From: UCB3 sp964415605
Lineage (GTDB): Bacteria > Chloroflexota > Anaerolineae > Epilineales > Epilineaceae
Assembly (NCBI GenBank): GCA_964415605.1
Contig: CAYQBA010000058.1
Span: 1 to 23,679 of the forward strand
DNA: 23,679 nucleotides
Direction: 5' to 3'
Below the pieces are notes generated by a model. That model worked only from the letters and a program-made list of their open reading frames with translations, searched no databases and was not told the DNA's origin. Positions 1 to 8,903 of this stretch are shown here, one piece after another; within the stretch, counting starts at the first letter, position 1, and each line of letters begins with the position of its first letter. The position numbers and the translations under genes are program-made.

Positions 1-1
1 G

Positions 2-2851
2 CCCCCGCCGGGCCGCCCCGGGCGGCCGGGCCGGCCGCGGCCGATCGCCCCCACGCGCACCCCCACGCCCACGCCGGCCCTGCCGACGGTCGAGCCGAGC
101 AAGCGCTACACGCCCTACACGGCCGGCGCGGCCGTCACCGACGGGTCGGAGTTCGCGGCGCACATGCGGATCGACATCGGCGGCGGCGGCAGCGCCACCG
201 GCGTGATTGCCTGCGACAAGTGGGACAACAGCACCCACACCCTGCGCGACGGCGGCATCGGCGGCGCCCGGGCGTGGTGGCAGCCGCGCGGCGCCGTCGC
301 CCAGCCGGTCGACGATCCGCGCCGCGTGGCGGTCGAGTTCAGCGCCGGGCGCTGGGGCCTCAGGCGTTCGCCGCAGGTCAGCATCGGGCGGGCGTGGTAC
401 GCCCAGGCGACGTCGACATGCAACGACGCGGCCGCCGCGCTCGGGGCAACGTGGGTGCCGGCCGGCGACGTCGACTTCGGCAACCAGGGGCGCGGCAAGC
501 TCGACGCGCGCGACGTCAACATGGTGCGGGCGCGCTTCCTCGAGCCCGTGCCGGCCGGCGACAGCGTGTGGGTGGAGGTGCAGTACACCGCCCTGCGCAA
601 CGCGGCGGGGACGTGGCTGATGAACTACGCTGCCGCCGGCTACGGCAGCGGCGCGCGCGCGGTGTGGCGCCTGCACGAGTGCTCGGGCGCGTTCGGGGTC
701 GGGACGCGGCGCGAGTGCCCCGTCCCGGCCGCCGGCGCGACGGGGGCGCCGGGGCCGCTTGGCGACATGCTGGTGCACGTCGGCGTGCCGCTGTGGCTGA
801 CCAAGCGGACGGACCCGGTGGTGCCCGGCGGCAGCCCCGTGGTCAACGCCGGCGAGGCGGTGACGTTCGCGCTCGAGCCGGCCACGTTCCCGCGGCCGGC
901 CGACCCGCCGCTGCCGCCCTATCCGCCGGGCGCGATCGCGCCGGCCGTGCTGCTGACCGACACGCTGCCGCTGGGGCTGATCTACGTCGACGGGTCGGCG
1001 ACCATCGCCAGCGAGGACATCGACGGCGACGGCATCCTCGACCCGGGCGAGGACCGCAACAGCAACGGGGCCATCGACCGCGACGTGGCGTTCGAGCCGG
1101 CGGTGGCGCCCGGGCCGGGCGACGGCCAGACCACGCTGCGCTGGGTGCTGGGCGACCTGCCGTACCGCCATCGGGTGCCGACCATCCGCTACGCGGCGCG
1201 CGCCTCGCGCCTGGTGCGGGGCGGCACGGCGCTGGCCAACGCCGCAGGCCTCTTCGCACAGCGGGACGGCGCGCCGGACTGCGGGCCGGCGCACCGCGAC
1301 CGCGAGGGCGGGCGCTGCGCGTGGGCACAGGTGATCGTGGCCAACATCGCGGCGGCCCAGGTCGAGAAGGTCCCGCGCGTGCCGGTGGTCCTGCCGGGCG
1401 AGGCGATGGTCTACCGGCTGGCCCTGGCCAACCTGACGGACCGGCCGGTGGAGTGGTTCGACGCGGTCGACATCCTGCCGCGCCCCGGCGAGCCGCGCCG
1501 CCCGACGACGCGCATCGCCGGCGGGATCGCGGGCGTCAGCGCCGCGGTGCTGCCGGGCGGGGCGCCGCTCGAGGTCTGGGCCTCGGCGGCCGCCCCCGAC
1601 GCGCTCGACACCGTCGGCGGCAGCCCGCGCGACGGGCTGGTGGACCCGGTGGCGGTGTGGGGCGGGCCGGGCGCCGGCATCGGCGGCCCGGAGTGGCCGT
1701 GCAAGCTGGCCGACGTCGGCGGAACGCGCTGCGGCGCGATCCGTTCGCGGGGCCTGGTCACGGCCATCCGGCTGTGGGGGCCCGACCCGCAGCCGCGCCG
1801 CTCGGGCGGGCCGGCGGACAGCTTCCTGCCGGCGGGCGCGCCGCCGCGCTGGGTGGACGTGATGCTCGACGTGCCGGGCTCGGTGCCGGACGACCTGGCG
1901 CACAACGCGTGGGGCGGGCGGTTCGAAAGCCTGCCGCTGCCGGTGTTCGACAATGCTGTCGTGCGGGTTCGCTTCCCGGACACGCCGACGCCGACGATCA
2001 CGCCCACGCCGAGCGCGACGCCGGTGGCGTCGGACACGCCGGTGCCATCGCCGACGCCGACGGCGAGCCGCACGCCGACGGCGACGCCGGTGCCGACCGA
2101 TACGGCGACCGCGACCGCCACGGCCACCGCGACGGCGACCGCGACCGACACGCCGACGGCGACGCCGGCGCCGGTGTACCGGATCTACCTGCCGATGGCG
2201 CTGCGGCTGCGCTGCGAGGCGAAGCCGGTGGACGTGGTGCTGGTCATCGACGTCTCGAGCAGCATGCGGCGCGCGGCCGGCGACGGGGGGACGAAGCTCG
2301 AGGCCATCATCCGCGCGGCGCGCGCGTTCGTCGACGGCTTCCAGCCGGGGCCGGACCGGGGCCGGATCGCGATCGCGGCGTTCAACGACCGGGCGTGGCT
2401 GGCGCAAGCGCTGACGAGCGACCGGGCGGCGCTGGACGCGGCGCTCGACACGCTGGCAGGCGTGGTGGCCGAGGGCACGCGGCTGGACCTCGGGCTGGCG
2501 GCCGGCGCGGACGCGCTGGGGCCGGGCGACGGCTCGCGCTGGCAGGCGATGGTCTTCCTGACCGACGGGGTGCCCAACCGGGTGCCGACGCCGGCGAGCG
2601 GCGGCAGCCAGGAGGACACGGTGCTGGCGGCGGCGGCGCGGGTGCGCGCGGCAGGCGTCACGATCCACACGGTCGGCTACGGCCGCGAGGATGCGGCGGA
2701 CCTGGCGGATCGGATCCTGCCGGCGCTGCTGCGGGCGATCGCGGGGTCGCCGGACGGCTACCACCAGACGGACGACGCGGCGGCGCTGGTGGAGGTGTTC
2801 CGGCGCCTCGCCGCGGTGGTCCAGTGCCCGAAGGGGAGCGGGTGGCCGTAG
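2..2851 (+). CDS. Large surface protein with DUF11-like region, Thr-Pro linker and C-terminal vWA domain (5' truncated)
   Basis: The reading frame is open to the left edge, so the start lies outside the window; an internal ATG at 164 is unlikely to be the start because the frame before it already reads as a Thr-Pro linker (PTRTPTPTP). About 949 residues are visible. An N-terminal region of about 240 residues is not recognised. It is followed by DUF11-like extracellular beta domains containing a Ca-binding-type Asp/Asn-rich loop near residues 340-361 (DIDGDGILDPGED). A Thr-Pro linker spans about 658-724, then the motif IYLPMALR, then a vWA domain from about 743 to the end. The vWA MIDAS looks intact: D750-x-S-x-S, a Thr in EGTRLDLG and an Asp in LTDG. 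A cell-surface adhesion or metal-dependent binding role is inferred from the architecture; no enzyme function is visible. It is convergent with the VOC gene, with a 96-nt gap in which I see no clear terminator. Confidence 0.85.
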   Translation, partial: PPPGRPGRPGRPRPIAPTRTPTPTPALPTVEPSKRYTPYTAGAAVTDGSEFAAHMRIDIGGGGSATGVIACDKWDNSTHTLRDGGIGGARAWWQPRGAVAQPVDDPRRVAVEFSAGRWGLRRSPQVSIGRAWYAQATSTCNDAAAALGATWVPAGDVDFGNQGRGKLDARDVNMVRARFLEPVPAGDSVWVEVQYTALRNAAGTWLMNYAAAGYGSGARAVWRLHECSGAFGVGTRRECPVPAAGATGAPGPLGDMLVHVGVPLWLTKRTDPVVPGGSPVVNAGEAVTFALEPATFPRPADPPLPPYPPGAIAPAVLLTDTLPLGLIYVDGSATIASEDIDGDGILDPGEDRNSNGAIDRDVAFEPAVAPGPGDGQTTLRWVLGDLPYRHRVPTIRYAARASRLVRGGTALANAAGLFAQRDGAPDCGPAHRDREGGRCAWAQVIVANIAAAQVEKVPRVPVVLPGEAMVYRLALANLTDRPVEWFDAVDILPRPGEPRRPTTRIAGGIAGVSAAVLPGGAPLEVWASAAAPDALDTVGGSPRDGLVDPVAVWGGPGAGIGGPEWPCKLADVGGTRCGAIRSRGLVTAIRLWGPDPQPRRSGGPADSFLPAGAPPRWVDVMLDVPGSVPDDLAHNAWGGRFESLPLPVFDNAVVRVRFPDTPTPTITPTPSATPVASDTPVPSPTPTASRTPTATPVPTDTATATATATATATATDTPTATPAPVYRIYLPMALRLRCEAKPVDVVLVIDVSSSMRRAAGDGGTKLEAIIRAARAFVDGFQPGPDRGRIAIAAFNDRAWLAQALTSDRAALDAALDTLAGVVAEGTRLDLGLAAGADALGPGDGSRWQAMVFLTDGVPNRVPTPASGGSQEDTVLAAAARVRAAGVTIHTVGYGREDAADLADRILPALLRAIAGSPDGYHQTDDAAALVEVFRRLAAVVQCPKGSGWP

Positions 2852-2947
2852 GGGTGGCGATGGCGTGGGTGGAGGGTGTCGAGGCGGCTGCGGATCACCC
2901 CCGTCAAGCCGTCACCCGAACCGCGCAAGCCATCCCCGCCGCAACCC

Positions 2948-3319
2948 CTACACGTGCTGATCGAGCAAGATCTCGTTGCCGTCCGGATCCACCACGACGA
3001 TGTGCGCCGGGCCCGTGGTGCCCTCGTCGGCTTCCTGCGCCAAGGGAATCCCCTGCGCCTTGAGGTGCCGCTGGATGTCGCGGACATCGGCGAAGCTGCC
3101 AAGCGGGTTGGCCTCGCCGTCCCAGCCCGGGTTGAACGTCAGCAGGTTCTTCTCGAACATGCCCTGGAACAGGCCGAGCGTCGTCGTCCCGCTGCGCAGG
3201 ATCAGCCAGCGCTGGTCTTGATCGCCGCCGACCACGTCGAAGCCGAGCTTCTCGTAGAAAGCGCGCGAGACGGCGATGTCCTTGACGGCCAAGCTGACCG
3301 AAAACGCGCCGAGCTCCAT
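2948..3319 (-). CDS. VOC/glyoxalase-bleomycin resistance superfamily protein
   Basis: This 123-residue protein has the paired beta-alpha-beta-beta-beta layout of the VOC fold: an N-terminal half with SVSLAVKDIAVSRAFYEKLG and a C-terminal half ending VVVDPDGNEILLDQH. The frame is open further upstream, but the start at 3319 is chosen because GGGAGGA lies about 9 nt before its ATG and the conserved fold begins at that Met. Family members are metal-dependent lyases, dioxygenases or drug-binding proteins. The usual first-strand metal-ligand His is not evident (SVSLA), so substrate and metal dependence cannot be assigned. It stands alone, divergent from the second vWA gene. Confidence 0.85.
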   Translation of the reverse strand: MELGAFSVSLAVKDIAVSRAFYEKLGFDVVGGDQDQRWLILRSGTTTLGLFQGMFEKNLLTFNPGWDGEANPLGSFADVRDIQRHLKAQGIPLAQEADEGTTGPAHIVVVDPDGNEILLDQHV

Positions 3320-3366
3320 GGTGGGTTTCCTCCCGTGTGGTTCATCCGGTGGGTCGTGATGAGCCA

Positions 3367-3372
3367 ATTGTA
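3367..3372 (-). promoter_or_regulatory. Candidate -10 element for the VOC gene
   Basis: On the minus strand the hexamer is TACAAT, about 47 nt upstream of the ATG at 3319, leaving room for the ribosome binding site. I see no good -35 at 16-18 nt spacing, so this rests on the -10 match alone. Confidence 0.35.
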
Positions 3373-3553
3373 ATGCCAGCCGCCACTTCCACCGGCGTAA
3401 CGTACACCCGGCGCTCACAGTGGCGCCGTCACACCCGCCACCGACGGCGCCGATGGTGTCCACTTCCACCCCCCTTGACGGTTATGGACATCGATGTCAC
3501 CTCCACTTTCCACCGCCGCGCCCGCCATCGACGTGGCGCCCCAGGAGGCCCCG

Positions 3554-4705
3554 ATGCACCGCGACCGCCGCCTCGGCCTCGCCGCCGGCATCGCGCTGGC
3601 CGCCTCCACGGCCGCCGCCCTGGCCATGCCGCTTGGCGCCGCGTCCCCCGCCGGCTCCGACAGCCGGCGTGCGACGCCGACGCTCGGCACGCCGTGCGTG
3701 GTGACGACGACCTATACCGCCGCACCCGACTCGCTCCTCCTTGGCGAAAGCGTGACCAACACGCTGACCGTGCGGGCCCAGTGCCCGCCCCCGACCCCGA
3801 TTCCCCTGCACATCGTGATGGTGTTCGACCTGTCGGAGGCCATCACGCGCGCCGACGTGACGGCCACCCGCGATGCCGCCGCTCGGCTGGTCGACAAGGT
3901 CGCCGGAACCTACAAGCCGAGCCTGAAGGTGGCCGTTGTCGAGGTCGTCGCGGATCGCCGCCCGCGCCCCGGCGAGAAGCTCGCGCTCACCCGCGCCCCG
4001 CTGACCGGCGACCTCGAGCGGGTCAAGCGCGTGATCCATCGCGTCGATCGCAGCGGTGAGACCGACCTGGGCCGAGGGATCGATCGGGCGCTCCAGCTCG
4101 CCGTCGCCGGCCGGAAGCCGGTTCAGACCGCCAACGGCGCGTGGGTCAACGAGGTGATGATCGTCTTCTCCGACGGGCCGCGCGACGACGACTGCCCCGA
4201 CGTGGTGCGGGCGGCCCGGAAGGTCAAGGCCCAAGGCATCATCGTCATGACGGTGTGCGTCGGCGACGACTGCGAGTCACGCTGCCTGCGCGAGGCGGCC
4301 AGCTCGGCCCGCTACGCGTTCAACGTGAGCGACGCGTCGCGGATCCTCGGCGTCTTCGACCGCATCCGGAAAGACATCAAGATGGTGGTCCTCAAGCGCC
4401 TCGTCGTCACCGAGGCGCTGCCAGGCGGCATGACCTTCGTCGCGGACAGCGCCGTCCCGGCGCCGGTCGAGATCGACGCCGGCGCCGGCCGCCTGCGCTG
4501 GCAAGAGAACTACGTTCCCGAGGAAGGTATCACGATCACGTTCAAGACGCGGCCCCTGGGGCCCGGCCACCAGCCGGTCAGCCTCGGCGCCATCGCCGAG
4601 TTCACCGACAACCGGGATCTTTCGGGCACGATGCCCTTCCCGATCCCGGCGGTCGATGTCGTCGCGCCCGCGGTGGCGGCGACGCCGACGCCGGTCCAGC
4701 CGTAA
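3554..4705 (+). CDS. Secreted vWA-domain protein with C-terminal DUF11-like domain
   Basis: The 383-residue product starts at 3554, where AGGAGG sits 5 nt upstream of ATG and a good signal peptide follows (MHRDRR, then a hydrophobic Ala/Leu run to about residue 30). A vWA domain spans about 85-260. The MIDAS is partly degenerate: the first motif reads D92-L-S94-E-A96 instead of DxSxS, while T170 (GETDLG) and D207 (FSDG) are kept. The last 120 residues form a beta domain resembling DUF11 repeats, ending in a short Ala-Thr-Pro tail. Four Cys lie close together (C-P in DDDC; VCVGDDCESRC), possibly forming disulfides outside the cytoplasm. It probably binds a ligand or partner at the surface; loss of one MIDAS Ser may weaken metal binding. 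It ends 10 nt from the convergent propeller gene. A 66-bp near-copy of its 3' part occurs at 12750-12815. Confidence 0.85.
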   Translation: MHRDRRLGLAAGIALAASTAAALAMPLGAASPAGSDSRRATPTLGTPCVVTTTYTAAPDSLLLGESVTNTLTVRAQCPPPTPIPLHIVMVFDLSEAITRADVTATRDAAARLVDKVAGTYKPSLKVAVVEVVADRRPRPGEKLALTRAPLTGDLERVKRVIHRVDRSGETDLGRGIDRALQLAVAGRKPVQTANGAWVNEVMIVFSDGPRDDDCPDVVRAARKVKAQGIIVMTVCVGDDCESRCLREAASSARYAFNVSDASRILGVFDRIRKDIKMVVLKRLVVTEALPGGMTFVADSAVPAPVEIDAGAGRLRWQENYVPEEGITITFKTRPLGPGHQPVSLGAIAEFTDNRDLSGTMPFPIPAVDVVAPAVAATPTPVQP

Positions 4706-4715
4706 GCGTCGCGGC

Positions 4716-7700
4716 TCAGTACAGCCCACGCACCCAGACGAGCAGCCGAGCGATCAGCCCATCCCCCCGCCCTTCCACCGCGCCGGCCGCCGGCTGCCTG
4801 CCCTCCGCCGCCGCATCCGCGGACCGCGCGACGGCCGGCAGGTACAGCCGCGGCCCGTCCCAACGCACCGCCATCGGCCCGACGACGTCGGGCGGACCGT
4901 CGCCGTTGACGACCTCGAGGCGATAGAAGTAGGTCCCCCTCGCCGGCGGCGCGTCGCCCAGCACGTACCGCGCGCCGGAGCCGGCCGCGCCGGTGGCCGG
5001 GATCAGCGCCCCGTTGACGCGGCGGCCCAGTGCGTCGGCACCGGTGGCCCGGTAGAGGTTGAAGCCCAGCACGTCCGACTCCGTGGCGGTCTCCCAGGCA
5101 AGCTCGACCTTGTCGCTGCCGGCAGCGGCGCGGAAGTAGCGCAGGTCGACAGACGTCGGCGCGCAGTTGACGGTGGTGCATTCGGTGACCGAGGCGGTCA
5201 CCTGTGCGCCGTTGTCGAACTCAGTGCTGATGCACAGCGGCGTCCCGACCGGCACGCTGGCGCCGACCTGGACCTGGTAGTTGATCGTCAAGATCGAGGC
5301 CGCCGGCAGGTCGCCCGTCCACGTGACGCCTCCGGCCGCGACGATGCAGCTCGGCGCGCCGGATCCGCCGACGAACGTACAGCTCGCCGCCACGCCGGTG
5401 AGTCCGACGGGCAGCGTGGACTGGACGGTGGCGCCGGTGAGCGGGCCGCCCGGGTTGCTGACGACGACTTCGACGTTCAGTACGTCGCCGTTGTCCGTAC
5501 AGGCGAAAGGATCGGTGATCGAGACGGCTGGTGCGATGGGGATGCTGGTTGGGGTATTGGTCGGCGTGTTGGTCGGTGTGCTGGTGGGGGTGTCGGTCGG
5601 CGTGTTGGTGGGGGTGTTGGTCGGCGTGTTCGTCGGCGTGTTCGTCGGCGTGTTCGTCGCGGTCGGTGGGACGGGCGTGTTGGTCGGCGTGTTGGTGGGC
5701 GTGTTGGTCGGTGTGTTCGTAGGCGTGTTCGTCGGCGTGTTCGTCGCAGTCGGTGGGACGGGCGTGTTGGTCGGCGTGTTGGTCGGCGTGTCCGTTGCAG
5801 TCGGTGTCGCCGTCGCGGGGATCAGCAGCGTCGTGCCGCCCGCGCTGCTCTGCGTGTTGGCGGTATAGGCCATCGAGAGCGGTAGGTCGTTGGACGCGTC
5901 TTCGGCAGTGCTGCTGGCCGCGGTGATGTGGGTCATGCGGATCTTCGTCACGCCGTTGCGGGCCGGGTCGGTCGGGTAGGTGGCGGTGAGGTCCAGCACG
6001 ACGAAGTAGGTCCGCGTGCCCGTCGAGAAGGGCAGTTGGACGTTCGCGTCGCCATCGGTGAACGTGACGATCTGGTCGCCGCTCCCGTCCAGCGCCAGTG
6101 TGCCGACGGTGGTGACCAGTGTGTCCGAGCCGCCCTCGAACACCCCGCTGCCGTCGTCGCGGTAGACCTTGAGGTCGGCGATGATCGCGTTGGCCTCGGC
6201 CGTGGTCAGCGCATCCGGTGTGCCGGTGGTGTCCTCGAAGCGCAGGTGGAGCGTCACCAGCTCCGCATCGCTGTCGCCCGTGCGGCCGTTGTGGGTGAAG
6301 TCGATCTTCAGGAAGTCGTCCGAGCCGCTCGGGCTCATGCTCGCCGGCGCGGTACCGGTGGTGGGCAGGGTGAACTGGCCGCCCTTGTTCTGCCACCACG
6401 TGATGTCGTCGGAGGTCAGCGCCGCGCCGAGGACGTCGAGGTCGCCGTCGCGGTCCAGGTCGGCGATGTGAATACCCACCGCCCCGGCGAACAGGGTGGC
6501 GATGGTGTGGGTCGACCAGCCGCCGTCGATCGGGCTGCCGTCGTTTCCCCACCATGCGACGTCGCTGAGACCGAATGCCGCGCCGGCGACGTCGAGATCC
6601 CCGTCACCGTCCAGGTCCGCAACGGCGATATCGGATACCTCGGTGAAGGCGTCGGAGATGGTGTGCGAGGTCCAGCCGCCATCGGCCGGGCTGCCGTCGT
6701 TCACCCACCATGCCACGACGTCTTCGACGGCGGCCGAGCCCACGACGTCGAGGTCGCCGTCGCCGTCCAGGTCCGCGGCCACGGCATCCGCGGCGCCGTC
6801 GAAGGCCGCGTCGATGGTGTGGGTGGTCCAACCGCCGTCGGCCGGGTCGCCGTCGTTCTCCCACCAGATGATGTCGTCGGCCCCGCTGGCGGCAGCCAGG
6901 ACGTCGAGGTCGCCATCGCCATCGAGGTCCGCCGCCGCGATACGCGAAGGGGTATCCAAGGAGCCGGAGATGGTGTGGGTGGTCCAACCGCCATCGGCCG
7001 GGTCGCCGTCGTTCTCCCACCACGTCACATCGTGGGTGGGGGAGCCGGCCGCGCCGACAACATCGAGGTCGCCGTCGCGGTCGAGGTCCGCGGTGATGAC
7101 ATCGTTCGCGCCGGCGAAGGCCGCGTCGATCGTGTGCGTGACCCAGCCGCCGTCGGCCGGGTCGCCGTCGTTCTCCCACCACGTGATGTCGCCGGCGACA
7201 TTGGCCGCGCCGAGGACGTCGAGGTCGCCGTCGCCGTCCAAATCCGCCGCGGCGGCAGCCCAGGCTCCGTCGAAGGCGTCGTCGATGGTGTGGGTGATCC
7301 AGCCGCCATTCGCCGGCGTGCCGTCGCTCTCCCACCACGTGATGTCGTCGCCGCTCGTGGCTGCGCCGAGGACGTCGAGGTCGCCGTCGCCGTCCAGGTC
7401 CGCGTAGGTGACGCTCCGGGCGCCGTCGAAGGCCCCGTCGATCGTGTGCGTGAAAGGAATCGTCCCCCCCAGCAGCGCGTTGCGGTGGATCGCGCCGTTC
7501 TCCCACCAGGCGATGCTGTCGGCGCCGAGGGCCGCGCCGAGGACGTCGAGGTCGCCATCGCCGTCCAGATCGGCCGCGGCGGCGTCTGCCGCGCCGGAGA
7601 ACGAGCCCGTGATGGTGTGCGTCACCCAGCCGCCGTCGGCCGGCGTTCCATCGTTCTCCCACCACCTGATGTCCTGGGCGGTGAGGGCCGCGCCGAGGAC

Positions 7701-8903
7701 GTCGAGATCACCATCACCGTCCAAGTCGGCGGCGGTGACGCCGCGCGCCCCGTCGAAGGCGGCGTCGATGGTGTGGGTAACCCAACCGCCATCGGCCGGC
7801 GTCCCGTCGTTCGCCCACCACGTGATGCTGTCGCTGTAGAACGCCGTTCCGAGCACGTCGACGTCGCCGTCACCGTCGAGGTCCGCTGCAGCGGCGCCAA
7901 ATGCACCGTCGAAGGTCGCATCGATCGTGTGCGTCACCCAACCGCCGTCGGCCGGCGTCCCGTCGTTCTTCCACCACGTGATGCTGTCGGCGGTGAACGC
8001 CGCGCCGACAATGTCGAGGTCGCCGTCGCCGTCCAGGTCGGCCGCGACGACGCTCGCCGCACCGGTGAAGCTGCCCGATATCGTGTGGGTGGTCCAGCCG
8101 CCGTCGGCCGGCGTCCCGTCGCTCGCCCACCAGATAATGTCGGAGGCTCCGCCGATCGCGCCGAGGACGTCGAGGTCGCCGTCGCCGTCCAGGTCGGTGG
8201 CGGCCACGGCCTCGGCGAGCGAGGCGCCGGCGCCGGCGGCGATGGTGTGGGTCGTCCAGCCGCCATTGGCCGGCGTTCCGTCGTTCTCCCACCACAGGAC
8301 GCTGCTTGCAGTCTTCGCGGCACTGAGGACATCGAGGTCGCCGTCGCCGTCCAGGTCGGCGGTGACGACGTCTTGGGCACCGGATATGGCCGCGTCGATC
8401 GTGTGGGTCACCCAGCCGCCATCGGCCGGCGTCCCGTCGTTCTTCCACCAGGTGACGTCACCGCCGGTGTAAGCCGCGCCGACGGCATCGAGGTCACCGT
8501 CTCTGTCCAGGTCGGCGTAGGTAACGCCGATCGCCCCGTCGAAGGTCCCGTCGATCGTGTGCCCGGTGAACGGCAGCGTCGCCGCCTGCACCGGCAAGCT
8601 CACGCCGAGGCCGCCGATCCCCCGCACGATCCCTCCGAACACCAGCAGCAGCCCCGCCGCCGCGTGCGCCAGCCGCCGGCGCCGGCTTCGCTGGCCCAGC
8701 CCGGCGCGTCGGTCCGCCCGCAAGCGGCGCCACTCTTCGACGAGCACGCCGCAGCGCGCCAGAGTCTGGCGGGCGAGGATGAGCCGCAACCGGCCGCGGG
8801 CGGCGGCGGATGCTAGAGGCACGAGGTCGGTGCGAGCGGAGCAGGCGACAGGTCCGTCGGGCTCGGGCTCACCGGCGATGGTCCGAGCTGGCTGAGGCGG
8901 CAT
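4716..8903 (-). CDS. Secreted double FG-GAP/VCBS-type beta-propeller protein with Thr-Pro stalk, DUF11-like and FN3-like domains
   Basis: The product has 1395 residues. The ATG at 8903 is preceded by AAGGAG at 9 nt; the frame is open further upstream but without coding character. After a basic N-terminus comes a hydrophobic segment (about residues 75-100, AAGLLLVFGG) acting as signal or anchor. Then follow 14 repeats of about 52 residues, each with a Ca-binding DLDGDGDLD loop, a WWxNDGTPADGGW turn and a THTI strand: seven at about 110-480 and seven at about 481-843, separated by an irregular linker after repeat 7. Next come a beta domain (about 845-1025), a Thr-Asn-Thr-Pro stalk (about 1028-1124), a DUF11-like domain (about 1126-1244), an FN3-like domain (about 1249-1344) and the motif RLYLPAVAR with a short basic-hydrophobic tail. 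Such repeats fold as seven-bladed propellers used for binding or adhesion. No catalytic site is seen. Confidence 0.9.
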   Translation of the reverse strand: MPPQPARTIAGEPEPDGPVACSARTDLVPLASAAARGRLRLILARQTLARCGVLVEEWRRLRADRRAGLGQRSRRRRLAHAAAGLLLVFGGIVRGIGGLGVSLPVQAATLPFTGHTIDGTFDGAIGVTYADLDRDGDLDAVGAAYTGGDVTWWKNDGTPADGGWVTHTIDAAISGAQDVVTADLDGDGDLDVLSAAKTASSVLWWENDGTPANGGWTTHTIAAGAGASLAEAVAATDLDGDGDLDVLGAIGGASDIIWWASDGTPADGGWTTHTISGSFTGAASVVAADLDGDGDLDIVGAAFTADSITWWKNDGTPADGGWVTHTIDATFDGAFGAAAADLDGDGDVDVLGTAFYSDSITWWANDGTPADGGWVTHTIDAAFDGARGVTAADLDGDGDLDVLGAALTAQDIRWWENDGTPADGGWVTHTITGSFSGAADAAAADLDGDGDLDVLGAALGADSIAWWENGAIHRNALLGGTIPFTHTIDGAFDGARSVTYADLDGDGDLDVLGAATSGDDITWWESDGTPANGGWITHTIDDAFDGAWAAAAADLDGDGDLDVLGAANVAGDITWWENDGDPADGGWVTHTIDAAFAGANDVITADLDRDGDLDVVGAAGSPTHDVTWWENDGDPADGGWTTHTISGSLDTPSRIAAADLDGDGDLDVLAAASGADDIIWWENDGDPADGGWTTHTIDAAFDGAADAVAADLDGDGDLDVVGSAAVEDVVAWWVNDGSPADGGWTSHTISDAFTEVSDIAVADLDGDGDLDVAGAAFGLSDVAWWGNDGSPIDGGWSTHTIATLFAGAVGIHIADLDRDGDLDVLGAALTSDDITWWQNKGGQFTLPTTGTAPASMSPSGSDDFLKIDFTHNGRTGDSDAELVTLHLRFEDTTGTPDALTTAEANAIIADLKVYRDDGSGVFEGGSDTLVTTVGTLALDGSGDQIVTFTDGDANVQLPFSTGTRTYFVVLDLTATYPTDPARNGVTKIRMTHITAASSTAEDASNDLPLSMAYTANTQSSAGGTTLLIPATATPTATDTPTNTPTNTPVPPTATNTPTNTPTNTPTNTPTNTPTNTPVPPTATNTPTNTPTNTPTNTPTNTPTDTPTSTPTNTPTNTPTSIPIAPAVSITDPFACTDNGDVLNVEVVVSNPGGPLTGATVQSTLPVGLTGVAASCTFVGGSGAPSCIVAAGGVTWTGDLPAASILTINYQVQVGASVPVGTPLCISTEFDNGAQVTASVTECTTVNCAPTSVDLRYFRAAAGSDKVELAWETATESDVLGFNLYRATGADALGRRVNGALIPATGAAGSGARYVLGDAPPARGTYFYRLEVVNGDGPPDVVGPMAVRWDGPRLYLPAVARSADAAAEGRQPAAGAVEGRGDGLIARLLVWVRGLY
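5540..5815 (-). repeat. 12-bp coding minisatellite (TNTP stalk)
   Basis: A 12-bp unit encoding Thr-Asn-Thr-Pro is repeated many times, broken twice by a VPPTATNTP variant, so the array itself appears to have been copied in blocks. The unit length is a multiple of three, so gain or loss of copies changes stalk length without shifting the frame. Confidence 0.85.
6385..8580 (-). repeat. 14-copy tandem repeat of about 156 bp encoding propeller blades
   Basis: The coding repeat unit is about 156 bp and recurs 14 times, with conserved blocks for DLDGDGDLD and for the Trp-Trp/Asp-Gly/His-Thr-Ile segments. The seventh unit differs at its end (ENGAIHRNALLGG), dividing the array into 7+7. The units after the start and after the break begin alike (LPFTGHTIDGTFDGA and IPFTHTIDGAFDGA, each followed by VTYADLD). 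Confidence 0.9.

Noticed and set aside
220..3063. 947-residue open frame overlapping the first vWA gene
   Set aside because: It is an Arg/Gly/Ala-rich shadow frame of the kind produced by high GC; the frame ending at 2851 carries the recognisable domains.
5540..5815. CRISPR-like array
   Set aside because: The units are adjacent 12-bp coding repeats without spacers and translate as a TNTP stalk.
5928..8816. 962-residue plus-strand open frame over the propeller gene
   Set aside because: It is the antisense shadow of the 156-bp repeats. Its repetitive VAVQVG/DVEVAVAV pattern only mirrors the DLDGDGDLD coding units.
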